This document shows positions 1 through 44,598 of a DNA stretch of 64,000 nucleotides, one piece after another. The stretch is from Polyodon spathula (taxonomy: Eukaryota; Chordata; Actinopteri; Acipenseriformes; Polyodontidae). A program made the position numbers and the translations under genes. The stretch's first letter is position 1. Each line of letters starts with the position of its first letter. Where the stretch lies: the NCBI RefSeq assembly GCF_017654505.1, contig NC_054534.1, positions 16,547,193 to 16,611,192 on the forward strand, in the 5' to 3' direction. The notes beneath the pieces are model-generated. The model did no database searches. It had not been told where the DNA came from and saw only the letters and a list, made by a program, of their open reading frames with translations.

Positions 1-176
1 TGTTTTTTTTTTTTTTTTTTTGTTAATATCTGAAGCAGCTATTGTTTTATATTTGTGGGGACGGAAGTCTGCCTTCTCGTTTTATATTGTAAATACGTTT
101 GTTTTTGTCTTTTATTACAGTATTTTAAAGGCCTGTTCACGCATCTACGTCACAGTAGTTGCTAGCGCAAAGCCAG

Positions 177-243
177 CCAATTTGACTTCCTCCCCGTTTT
201 GACGTCAGCTGTTTCAATGGCTAACGGTATATTTGCATAAAAG
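177..243 (+). promoter_or_regulatory. Probable antizyme promoter elements (CCAAT, CRE, octamer, TATA-like)
   Basis: CCAAT at 177-181, a full palindromic CRE TGACGTCA at 200-207, the octamer complement ATTTGCAT at 231-238 and a TATA-like CATAAAAG at 236-243 lie in order on the + strand. Transcription would then start near 265-275. A second CRE half-site, TACGTCA, lies near 146. This is inference from motif order only; if the first exon lies further left these motifs may be chance. Confidence 0.4.
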
Positions 244-588
244 GCACAGTGTCTTTTGTAAAATAATGCACATTTTACACAAACAGCTGGTTAATGAGTT
301 ACACATTCATGAGTAATAAAAGTCCAATTTATAAAGTGCAAACATTGTCTGCAGACTAGTTAGTGTACTGTTTTTATAGCTAGTATTTGTATCCTGTTTT
401 ACAGCTAGTAATTGAAAGACCGGCATTTACTGAAACCATGAAATTATGATGATCACCTCGCGGAACCCCCTCTTAAATTCATGATTATCATATTAATATA
501 AGATGGAGATCTTCAGTACATATTTGGTAACAGTATGATCAATTTTCAGCTTTGGCCTTTACTGTATACTGGTACTTTTGACTAACCA
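244..588 (+). other. Probable antizyme 5' untranslated stretch
   Basis: No gene seen. It contains several short upstream ATGs; one (446-484) reads MMITSRNPLLNS before a stop. Confidence 0.3.
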
Positions 589-626
589 ATGAATCTGTTA
601 CATAACACATGCAATCTCTCTGGCAG
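589..626 (+). CDS. OAZ: Antizyme exon 1, proposed coding part (ORF1 start)
   Basis: ATG at 589 opens [12 protein letters not shown] and reaches a donor CTGGCAG|gtgtct at 626/627 in phase 2, the phase the exon 2 frame-0 reading needs. The in-frame codon TAA at 583 lies just upstream, so this is the first ATG of that frame. Joined to exon 2 it gives a 30-residue ORF1, about the size of ORF1 in OAZ2. I tested other nearby donors (526, 571, 664, 898); each gave an upstream stop without an ATG. The Kozak context is weak (C at -3). This is inference from frame and splice logic only. Confidence 0.42.
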
Positions 627-3600
627 GTGTCTTTTTTAAATTTTGTATTATATTTTAACTTCAGGTAATGATATTTGAGTTTTTGGTGCCTTCATTGTTT
701 TGTGAGGAATGCATTTTGAAAAATTGTTACAAAATTTGCAATTATTCTATCAATCCAATTAAGTGTTCCAGCGCTATTTATATATTATCAAGTCAGGAAG
801 ATTTGAACGTTTCTGTAATCCAAATTGGTTATTCTGAAAGATGCAAAACACGTTTTTAATTAAGAGTATGTTGTTTTACACAATTTAAACTTGGTTAGGT
901 ATTTTAAATACATTGAACGCGTATACATTGAATTACAGTTTCAATTATAAAATGAAATTGAACCTTTTTTAAAACGTAAAGAATGTTGATAGGTGCTGCG
1001 AGAGAGGAGGTGGGGTGGATTTATATAGTGGAACGCAATGCTGTTGCACTGAAATACAGTGTTGTCTCAAAAAGGGAGTGTAGGTATTTATTTTGGTAAC
1101 ATTGCCCTATTCCCCCCAGCTTGTCTGTTCGCTGTACTAGTACCTGCGGTTCGGGGCCTCTGTGGTGCTCCTGATGTCCCTCTCCCACCACTGAAGATCC
1201 CAGGTGGGCGAGGAAATGGTCAGCGGGATCACACTCTTTCAGCTCGACTGCTGTATTCGGTATGTATCGCCTTATATTCGAACATGCAGATTTACAATGC
1301 ATTTTTAAAGCAGATGTTTAGAAATGTACTGTGCTATAGTATAGGTTAGGTGGTGCTTCTTTATAGGCCCTTTATCAGGCTTAGGGAACAAGTCAAATTA
1401 CTTATTTTCTCTCAGGAATATATGTGGATTTACAGGTAGGTATTTTAAAATGGCTGGAAAAATGTAATATTGTAATTTTATAAATTTGAGCATTTATGTT
1501 TAAGAAAGGAACTTTTTTACAACAAGCTACAGTGCTTTACTATAGCGAAGTATAGCTCTTAGTTATATGTCATCTGCCCCTTTCTAGTGGGAAAGCCACC
1601 TTCCTGCCCTACTCTGGCAGCTGATTTCTGACAGCATCATACCAAGTACTTGTAAATCAATGTTATATAAATCATTTGACCAAAACACATTTAATTAATT
1701 GTAAATGTTTCCTTTTCTGAAACATTAGAATTTGATAATATATCTTGTTGTGCCACACTGGAAGAATGTTGCTTAAAGATCTGATCTTGAGTAAACTGTC
1801 TGTATAAATACACAGATGCTGACAGCTGATTCTAATAGATCATACTTAATTGTATTCTGTGAAGCAGAGCAGTAATTTATTCAGCAGAGATCTAATTCAA
1901 ACGTTTCCTTCAGCACAACATGTTCTGCTAGAAAAACAAAGACAACATTTTTACAAGGAATGCAAGACGTTATTTGGCTGGTAAATGAAGGTGCACAGGT
2001 TCCCAAATATCCAGCTGTCCATTTAGAACATGGCCTTTTCTCATCAGGTTTAATCAGATAAGTTAGATTATAATGGATGTGGGATTGAGTATCCTGTATA
2101 CAAAGGATAAGATGTACAGTTTAAAGCAAGCTAATAGTTCCTAATGTGTGCCCTGTTCAATATGGTAGTGAGAGTGAACTTGAATTAGCGAGGAGTAGAG
2201 TACTTAAATACTTAACAACAAAGAAAATCCTGACATGGTTGGTACCCCACTTCAAGTTTACTTAGGAGGAGGGCTACTGAAAAAACTGATGCTTCTACTT
2301 TTTTCTATATGCTTTCAGTTTACTAACAAATTCCTGAAAAACATGATGCATGCTGTGTGTCATCCTATGTTTAATTGTAACAATTCTTCCAGTGGCACTC
2401 AGGCTAAGGTTAGGATACATACGGAGAAAAATCTTTTTTCCGAAGAACAAACTGTTTCTTTTCTTGTCTTGATTTTGATGTGATTTCGAAACGATGAGTG
2501 AACCACCCGCTCTTATCCTTTTGTTTTTTAAAAAAAAAGGATAACAAGCTGACTGTCACCGAGGAGTCTGATGTGAATGGAAGGCCCAGGATACTCCATT
2601 TCCAGACCAGACCAACCGACTCCAAGGTTATCAAGTGGGATGCGGTGCTGAACAACAATAATCTGTACATTGAAATCCCCTGCGCTGTGTTACCTGAAGG
2701 CAGCAAAGAAAGGTGACTCATTCTAAATCCAGTCTGACGCCGCCTGCACTCATCTGCATCAAATGCCTTTAAGAGCCGTCCACTGTTAATATTCACTCTT
2801 CATTCTGGGGATGTTTTCAGAGTATTGTCTATCAATAGGGTTACGTGCAGCACAACCAGCTATAGTGTGAGCTTTGCCTTTTTGTCAGTTAGTCTGCCAG
2901 TAAAAAGGGATAATCTCTTATGCTTGTGATTGTTTTGTGTTTCGGGGAGAAGGGCTATACAGAGATCTCAACTGTTTATTTCCTGTAAGGTTTATAACAT
3001 CTGTTGGATGAAAGGGCTGAATGCAGATAGATAGTCAACTGTGGTTATTGGCTTTGAATTTTATTTAAAAAGTGGAATCAAATAATTATATTTTTATAGT
3101 TGTATCAAAAGCATCTGAACATTCAGGTTGTAATGAGAATACGTAACTAACAGCACTGGGTTTATTGCAGAATGAATAACGAGCTTTTTTTTTATCCCCA
3201 GTTTTGCAGCTCTCCTGGAGTATGCTGAAGAATACCTGAACGTGATCAATGTTTTTGTTTGTTTTTACAAGAACACAGATGCTCGAGGTGAGTAGATGCA
3301 GAAGAGGTGTGTGAGTAAACAGATGCAGTACCTGTTTTCCTGTCTTGTTTGATACAGATTGGTAGATTCCCTGCAATATGGACAGGTCATTATACCGGCT
3401 ACATCCCGTATCGAGTATGTTAGTGAGATAAACCCCATGCTACAGGTGCATATTAAATTATTTTCTGAGAATCTTTTGGTGCTTCACTTGTTTTTTTTAT
3501 TTAAATCGTAATAATACAGATAAACTGTTGCATCCTGGTTCCTTTTTGTAGGCCACAGTCTAGTTGTTGATGACTTCATTTGAACTGCATCACCAGGTCA

Positions 3601-3906
3601 CTGGGTACTAGGGTAGTAGTGTTGTTTGAAACATCTGTATTTCATATTTTAAACTACAAGAGTCAAACAAAAAAAGGTAATACCATCTCCCTTTAAGAAC
3701 CAAAAGTAACAGACAAAGTGTGTAAATAACCAGTTGACCTTAATGAAATGTATGTTTTCATATGTATGTGTGTAGCAACACTACTTCGGACCTTCAGCTT
3801 TCTGGGCTTTGAGATTGTGAAACCAGGCCATTCCCTCGTCCCCCAAAGGCCAGATGTACTCTTTATGGCTTACACCATTGATGGCGACTCATCTGATGAA
3901 GAATGA
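589..3906 (+). CDS. OAZ: Ornithine decarboxylase antizyme, +1 frameshift gene (OAZ1-like)
   Basis: Antizyme binds ornithine decarboxylase monomers, sends them to the 26S proteasome without ubiquitin and blocks polyamine uptake; polyamines induce its own frameshift. Seen here: proposed exon 1 (589-626), then exons 1120-1259, 2540-2712, 3202-3287 and 3776-3906, with matching phases. Frame 0 ends in CTG TGG TGC TCC TGA (1160-1174). The shifted frame starts with GAT at 1173 and reads [15 protein letters not shown], then [39 protein letters not shown] and a C-terminal DGDSSDEE. With the proposed exon 1 the product is 188 residues, close to human OAZ2 (189) and shorter than OAZ1 (228). The sequence is a mosaic: the IPGGRGN..RDH, LPEGSK and LLRTFSF stretches look more like OAZ1, while PDV and the SDEE end look like OAZ2. 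The family call is near certain; the paralogue is not. Introns 627-1119, 1260-2539, 2713-3201 and 3288-3775 show nothing recognisable. Confidence 0.93.
1120..1259 (+). CDS. OAZ: Antizyme exon 2 (frameshift exon)
   Basis: Acceptor ccccccag|CTTG, donor TATTCG|gtatgt. Frame 0 (from 1121) reads [17 protein letters not shown] and stops at TGA 1172-1174. After the shift, codons run from 1173 to 1259 ([18 protein letters not shown], then [11 protein letters not shown]). The GPLWCS-stop end and the IPGGRG block are hallmark antizyme sequences. Confidence 0.95.
1160..1230 (+). promoter_or_regulatory. +1 programmed ribosomal frameshift site with H-type pseudoknot
   Basis: Slip site TCC-TGA-T at 1169-1175: the ribosome skips T1172 and continues at GAT (1173). 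The stimulatory pseudoknot is visible by perfect pairing. Stem 1 is CCCACC (1184-1189) with GGTGGG (1203-1208). Stem 2 is GATCCC (1196-1201, in the loop of stem 1) with GGGATC (1225-1230). The spacer from the TGA to stem 1 is 9 nt. Both stems match the pseudoknot known from vertebrate antizyme mRNAs. Shifting is known to rise with polyamine level and closes a feedback loop. Confidence 0.95.
2540..2712 (+). CDS. OAZ: Antizyme exon 3
   Basis: Reads [18 protein letters not shown], then [18 protein letters not shown]. It starts in phase 0 and ends in phase 2 at GAAAG|gtgact. The acceptor is odd: a run of nine A residues sits between the pyrimidines and the AG. Confidence 0.95.
3202..3287 (+). CDS. 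OAZ: Antizyme exon 4
   Basis: Acceptor tatccccag|TTTT, donor CTCGAG|gtgagt. With the AG from exon 3 it reads [15 protein letters not shown], then [14 protein letters not shown]. This is the start of the ODC-binding acetyltransferase-like fold. Confidence 0.95.
3776..3906 (+). CDS. OAZ: Antizyme exon 5 (terminal)
   Basis: Acceptor gtgtgtag|CAAC. Reads [18 protein letters not shown], then [19 protein letters not shown] and TGA at 3904-3906. This is the most conserved antizyme block, involved in ODC binding and degradation. Confidence 0.96.
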
Positions 3907-4192
3907 AGAAAATAATAATAATGATCATTGACAGTTTGTGACCCGAGTGCTTATTGCCTTTTGTGCTTTTATGTTTTATGATGTCTTGTTTTTAGATTAT
4001 AATGATACCGGTTTTGTTTTTTTATTTTATTTTTTGGTTAAAAAACAAGTATGGAGGAAACATTTTTGTTTGTCATTTAAGTAATGAACATATCATTGAA
4101 GAAGATTGTGGATGTCTTGCATCACAGTTACCGCTACTGCAATTCACTTTAAATGGAAAGGAATAGTTTCTTGAATACTGTTGATTTTACAA

Positions 4193-4198
4193 AATAAA
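4193..4198 (+). terminator. Polyadenylation signal of the antizyme gene
   Basis: AATAAA lies 287 nt after the antizyme stop codon, the first canonical hexamer in the 3' region. Cleavage probably falls about 15-25 nt later. Confidence 0.6.
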
Positions 4199-5039
4199 TG
4201 TTAAGGGATCAGAGAGGGTATTTTAACAAGTTAAAACAGCAGCCAAATCTAAATCCAATTGTATTTTTTCCCTCAAGGTAATTTACTAACACCATGCATT
4301 ACAGTTCTAGGGTGGTGGTATTTTGATTACTGTTTAGATCATTAACATGAACCCTTAGTTATTTAAATGGGTGTAGTAATCTATGTTTAATGGGTTTTTA
4401 CGTTCAGGTTTAAAAGAAGAAAAATGTCTACATTGTCTTTAGTCTTTAAACTCTCTCTAAAAGTTCCTAAAATATCTTTATTTATCTTTAGTTTGTGTAA
4501 TGGTAGATTGATATCAGTACTATAAAGATACAGGGATTGGAGTAGACGTTTGTGTCTGGTTATTAGAATCATGTTCATCCAAACCAAAAACAAGACAAAC
4601 TGCTGGATTGCAAGTGTGTGTGCTAAATGAAGATCTTAGTCTGCTTAAGTTAAGAGTTTATATTTTAAGGAATGGGATTTCCTAGGAGATATATAATAAC
4701 GATTTTCTTGGATGATTTGATACATTCATAGTGATAGCATTCTTTATGAATTGCTGCATGCTGTATTCAACAGATGAAAAGTGGTATTGTCATTTCTTGT
4801 CCTTTTTTTATGTTTTGTTTGTTTTTGTTTTTTTTTAATAGGATGCACCTGCTTAGTGGCAGCTTTATTCATGTGTTTCTGTGCTAAATACAAATTAAAA
4901 ATACAAATAACTCAGGTTGTTTTCCACTTTTTATTACTAACTTAAAGCTACAATGTCCCACAATCATTTGATTTCTGACTTTTTGTGTTAATTTATCCAG
5001 TTTTGTTCTTATGTTAATTATTTTACAATTTATTTTAAC

Positions 5040-5190
5040 ATCTTCTCCCTCGACTCCCCAACCCTGGCTCTCCTCTGTGCTTCGCTCAGCAAGAAGAGAA
5101 CCAAACTCCCTGCTGCCCTAGACCTCTACCGCTCCCTCCTCTCCTTCTCTGCTAAACACTTCCATTTCCAATCTATTATCCAGACCAAAA
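5040..5190 (+). mobile_element. Possible LINE ORF2 remnant
   Basis: One frame over about 150 nt reads without a stop and includes SLSKKRTKLPAALDLYRSLL and FSAKHFHFQSII. It resembles the region just before the reverse transcriptase in Rex1/CR1-type fish LINEs. Its base composition (CT-rich, less AT) differs from the surroundings. The piece is too short to classify firmly. Confidence 0.3.
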
Positions 5191-6267
5191 ACTACAGAAT
5201 AACCATCCTTCAATCAATAAAGCCATACTGTAGACCTATTGGACAGCCCTGATCTCATGTTACATGCCTTGTTGTTATAGTGGGATCTCAATATCTTAAG
5301 TACATTGATATAGTTAAACTGCTGCATGCTGGTTCCTTTGCTGTAAGCCACGTGGTTTGCTTCTAGACGGTTGGAGTCCTACATCACAAGAAGTGATTAA
5401 GTACCTGGAAGGAACAGCAACTTTTCATCAGTAGCATTGTCCTTGAAATCTTCACCTATTTCAAATTGTAAAATGCAAGCAAAGAAACAAGATCATCCAC
5501 TGAATAAAAGGGGGACTATTGCAAATATTGCTAGTGCCAAGAAGGGGAAATGGATATTAAAACCTTGGTTACCTCTCTTAAAGGATACAAAGTGAAGACC
5601 AGTAGTGTTGAGATTGAGATTGTGAAACCAGTTCAGTTCCTTATTAATCATAGAAATGTAAAACTTGCAGGACACAATAGGCACAAGACGGTAGTGCAAT
5701 GTCAACAAATGTATATTACCAGTATATACAGTCGTACAGTATTCTATAGCATTACTTCTATTTACGCTGCAGTATTTCATTATCACAACTAACCCATTCC
5801 CTTTGCAGTTCACACAAAAAGCTGTGTGTAAAGCAAATGTTTGTCAAGCTACCTGTTTGTTTATTCACACATTTCAAACCATCTAACAGGGCCTTCCACC
5901 ACTGCTGAATCTTTTCTAGGCTAAAGTTGTTCTGTAAACAAAAAATGTGTATGCACTTATGGAACAGATTTGCATGTTTTTAAAGATTGGATAAACTATT
6001 CACATATAATAAGGTATCTCGTGATCAAGCGGTCATACAATGGGCAATCAATGGCCTCATAGTCATTCTGCATTTCTAGAAAATTATAGCTCTACCAGTC
6101 ACTCTGCAGAACAGGTTGCTCTTTCAATTTTTGCATCAATTTTAAGAAGAGACTATTTTCCATTCAGAGGTATCAACATATTTTGTAAGTACGTGAGCGT
6201 ACTAAAGACATCAACAAACGTCCTGCTATACTAGTCTTTCAATCCCAATACTTGTTGTAAAGTAGTG

Positions 6268-6270
<3 letters not shown>

Positions 6271-6354
<84 letters not shown>
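6271..6354. repeat. Compound (CA)n(TA)n(CA)n microsatellite
   Basis: CA repeat, then pure TA from about 6304, then CA again. Confidence 0.95.
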
Positions 6355-9110
6355 GTATATTTAATAAAATCCTGCTAAAAGATCAATATATGACCTTTCA
6401 ACAGTACCACAAGAGGGCAGCACATTCCTGCATTTTGTAAGAAATTAACTACTAGCTACCATTTTGTTTAGCTGACTTTGTATGTTTGGTCATGGGATAA
6501 GCGTCATTTGTGATTTACTTTTGCTGACTGAAAAAAAACACTGTAAATACTTTATTTGGAAAAAAAGCCTCCCCTAACTGGAACACCATAATTAATACTT
6601 AACCTTCGTTTGAACACTACCTTGCGTCTTTAAATTGGAACAAAATGTTTATTTTACAACAAAATTAAAAAATATAATTGAGGCCAGTTGCTGTTTTCTT
6701 TCAGTTTTGTAAAAAGGTGGAATTTGACTAGAATTAACACTTTAAAATATGCTCAAAATAGCATACAGCAATATGTATTGCGCACTAGCAGTATGTAAGT
6801 TTTAGTCCCAGCATGGCTGTTACTTGATCACTTACTGAGCGTATCCACTGGCTTTAGGAATATTATGCTTCTGTTCACAAAATCTTAAGGAATGTTTTGA
6901 GGAATGTTTTTAGGGACTTTATAAGCATTAACAGCGGTTGAACATTTATTTGAAAACTTACAATAAATGTTTATCCCGCTTTCAAAAAAAAGATGGGCAC
7001 TGTAAACTTTATTCAATTAAACATAAGTGGGCTTAAAAAACAGTCCTAAAAACTATCCTTAAAGTTTTGTGAATATAGCTCATTGTTAGAAGTCAGGGCT
7101 GCATTTGTATTTGCTATAATACCACTGCATGCTAATGGCTTCTGTGGTGCAGCAATCTAGAAAGTTGTAAAATATATCAAGCGGTCCCATAGTGTTGACA
7201 AATCATGTTTCGACATACGTTGATTAGTGAACAGTTTGTTCCTAGATAGCAGAAAGGTGTGTGAAAGTACATGTGAGCTGAAGGCTTGACATACAAAAAA
7301 CCAAAAACTCCAGAATAATGTCCTTTATGTTTAGAAACTTCCTAAATTAAACTGACAATATTTAAGCCATCACATTTTTTTAGTGTCTTTTGAGTTTCCA
7401 TTCCGTCTTTTCCATACAGCAAAGCCCAGTGCATTTGGTATAGATAGCAAGTGTACCACTATTAGCATTAACAGCAGCTATAATATTAATTATATTTGGT
7501 TCTATCAACTTGAGATTTTTTAAAAAGTATATATTTTGAAATGATGCCCAATATGTGTATGTCAATAAATTACTGAATGCGCATGGGAGCTCACATTCAC
7601 ATTCACATAGAAATAACTGATAACATGTAAATAAATTGCATATTATGTTTTACTTATTTTTCTGTGAAAAAGGCTAAATAACTTAGCTGTACATATCTAA
7701 TTTCACAAAATATTAACTTTTTCTAGACAGGACTAACAATTGGATTTGGGGAATTTATTGCCCTTCATATCACAGTCATTATGGCATTGCACTGAATTGC
7801 AGGTGTGTACTGGTTCTTTCAAGCCCAGACCATACCAACTAGTCATGCGCTGGAGCACACCAGATTCTAGACACAACTGAAAAATGTTAACTGAGTGCGT
7901 AAATCTGGGAGCTAAGTGGACACTGCCCCTTTATCTTTGTCTTTGGATATACTCATAGTAAACTACATGTACTGGTGTAGTGTTATTTTTTTGGTATATG
8001 TTAAAAAGTGGTATGCATAGGCACTGCGCTTGTTCACAGATGACAACTTCTGTTAAGAAAGCAGGGAAACACCCATTCAAAATCGGATATGCTATGCTTT
8101 GTTTTCAGTCTTTTACGTCAATTTAAATATATCATATTTTCTAGTATTTTACATTATTTTTAATGTAATTTAACAAATAGTAGGGGATTATTTATCATAA
8201 GCAATACATTAGGTTTTGTAATTTTCCTAACTTGTATGCGGTGACTGTCATTCGTCGTGAATTGTTTTTTTCTTATTACTATTAAAAGTAAAATTGGTTA
8301 TCTGCTTTCAGTTTACGTTTGCAAATGGCTATAACTAACTTTGACATTTGCTTTAAGTTTTCCTACAGACTTTATAACTATAGATTTGTATACAGGAGGG
8401 TGGAAAAATCTGACAATTAAAACAAATGCCAGGATAAAAATTAAAAAAAAAAAAAAAAAAAACGTAGCTACTGTAAAACTGTATTTTCTTATCAACTTTT
8501 TCCAACAAATGAAGTTGTTTTACATCATGGAGGACAACATCTAAAAAAATATGACTGAATCTTACAAAATGTAAATACCCGGGTGGCATCTCAAGTTTCC
8601 AGAAACAAAATCTAGAAAATCTGTGTTCCTACTTCTCTTTCGAATGTTCCTCTTTTTGCCAAAAGCAAAACACTCATCAGATCGCAATTGATTGCTTCTG
8701 TACCAAAATCTGACATCGTACAATGTCTGACATTACATGGATCAAGTTTCTGTACTAGATCATATTTTGATGATGTACCACTTTCTGACACTACACCAGT
8801 ACTACGTGTACAAAAAAGTAGTGCTTGTTTTAAATCCTTGTATTATCCCTTGCTCGTAGTGAAGATGATAATACAACCTTAATATGAACATCATGTAGTT
8901 ATGGAGGCACCTGTCCTTCCGTCTGTTTGTATGAACACGTCGTACGTTTTCAAACTTACTGCGGGTGTAGTACGCAGTGATCCGCTAGTTCATTAAACTG
9001 ACAGATCTGATCAGCCTTTTCCTTGTAATAAAATGCAACACCCGTGATTTGTTTATTAGCTAGATTATGTGTAAATGCATCTGTGGTCTGGTAAATTAAA
9101 TAATCTATTT

Positions 9111-9156
9111 TTATTTATTTATTTATTATTTATTTATTTATTCATTTATTTATTTT
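9111..9156. repeat. (TTTA)n microsatellite
   Basis: Near-perfect TTTA units with one C interruption, shortly upstream of GLDC. Confidence 0.9.
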
Positions 9157-9179
9157 GTCTAATAAAAACATGACACAGA

Positions 9180-9423
9180 CAAGTTCTTGAAAGTTATGCG
9201 CAGGGAGTAGAACTTTAAAGCAGTAACGGGGGCTTGTCCTTGCGTCATTGAGCTTTGCTGAATCGATTGGTTGGTTTCATCAGGAGGCGGCGTATTGTCT
9301 GCCAGCTTTTCTAAAGTTGTGGAGAAGGCTTCAGAGTTTTGCGACACATGAGCGGTAACATACTAAAAATAAGCACTTTGGGATTCCTGGGTATATATTT
9401 TAAAATACGTTTTAACTGGTACA
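9180..9423 (+). promoter_or_regulatory. Probable GLDC promoter and 5' UTR
   Basis: A locally GC-richer stretch contains TGCGTCA (near 9241), an inverted CCAAT box (ATTGG, near 9266) and a GGAGGCGGCG GC-box-like motif (near 9283). There is an in-frame TAA at 9370 and no ATG between it and 9424. The transcription start is not visible. Confidence 0.4.
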
Positions 9424-44110
<34,687 letters not shown>

Positions 44111-44592
44111 AGCTTTACGCAAGGCACTCAAGCTGACAAAAGATCAGAAACTGAGCAAACCTGTCAATGAGAAGGGTATCATAATTGTGTTCAGCGGCTA
44201 ATAACTTTTTACAAACCAATTTCTTTGTGCCAGCATCTAGGCTAACATATTTGGTGCTTCAAAAAACTACAGCACTGACTACAACCTATAGTTGCCTTGA
44301 CAACCTCTGCACCTTGCTAAACTAATAACTGTAATGTTTGTGATTTACTATTTGAACATACTGTACTATAGTGTACTACCTATTCTAGTATTATATGGTC
44401 TTATTAAAAAAATATTATGGGATATCCTTAAGTGTGTGTGTCTCTTGGAATGTGATGTGTTTTTTTTTTTTTTTTTTTTTTTTTAAATGTAGTGTGTAAT
44501 TTTTAAGAGTGTAAACGAATTGCTTTTAATTGAATCAGCTTTTCCTAATAACATGTTTTAAATTGAATTTTTAAAGGGTGTTGCAGCATTCC

Positions 44593-44598
44593 AATAAA
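44593..44598 (+). terminator. GLDC polyadenylation signal
   Basis: AATAAA 483 nt past the stop; the first canonical hexamer after the coding end, in an AT-rich 3' UTR. Confidence 0.6.

Larger units (their letters stand above)
3907..9423. other. Spacer between antizyme and GLDC
   Basis: It contains the antizyme 3' UTR (to about 4215), a possible LINE remnant at 5040-5190, a CA/TA microsatellite, poly(A) at 8443-8462, a TTTA repeat at 9111-9156 and the GLDC promoter area. Otherwise it is AT-rich with no gene that I can support. Confidence 0.7.

Noticed and set aside
446..484. MMITSRNPLLNS, slightly like the OAZ1 N-terminus
   Set aside because: It stops after 12 codons with no donor inside; treated as an upstream ORF or chance.
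1059..1302. Open + frame that would encode the antizyme body without a frameshift
   Set aside because: It runs through the intron and acceptor of exon 2. The frame-0 reading ending in GPLWCS-TGA is the conserved one, and the pseudoknot supports shifting.
2410..2796. 128-residue - strand ORF over antizyme exon 3
   Set aside because: Antisense shadow of a confirmed exon.
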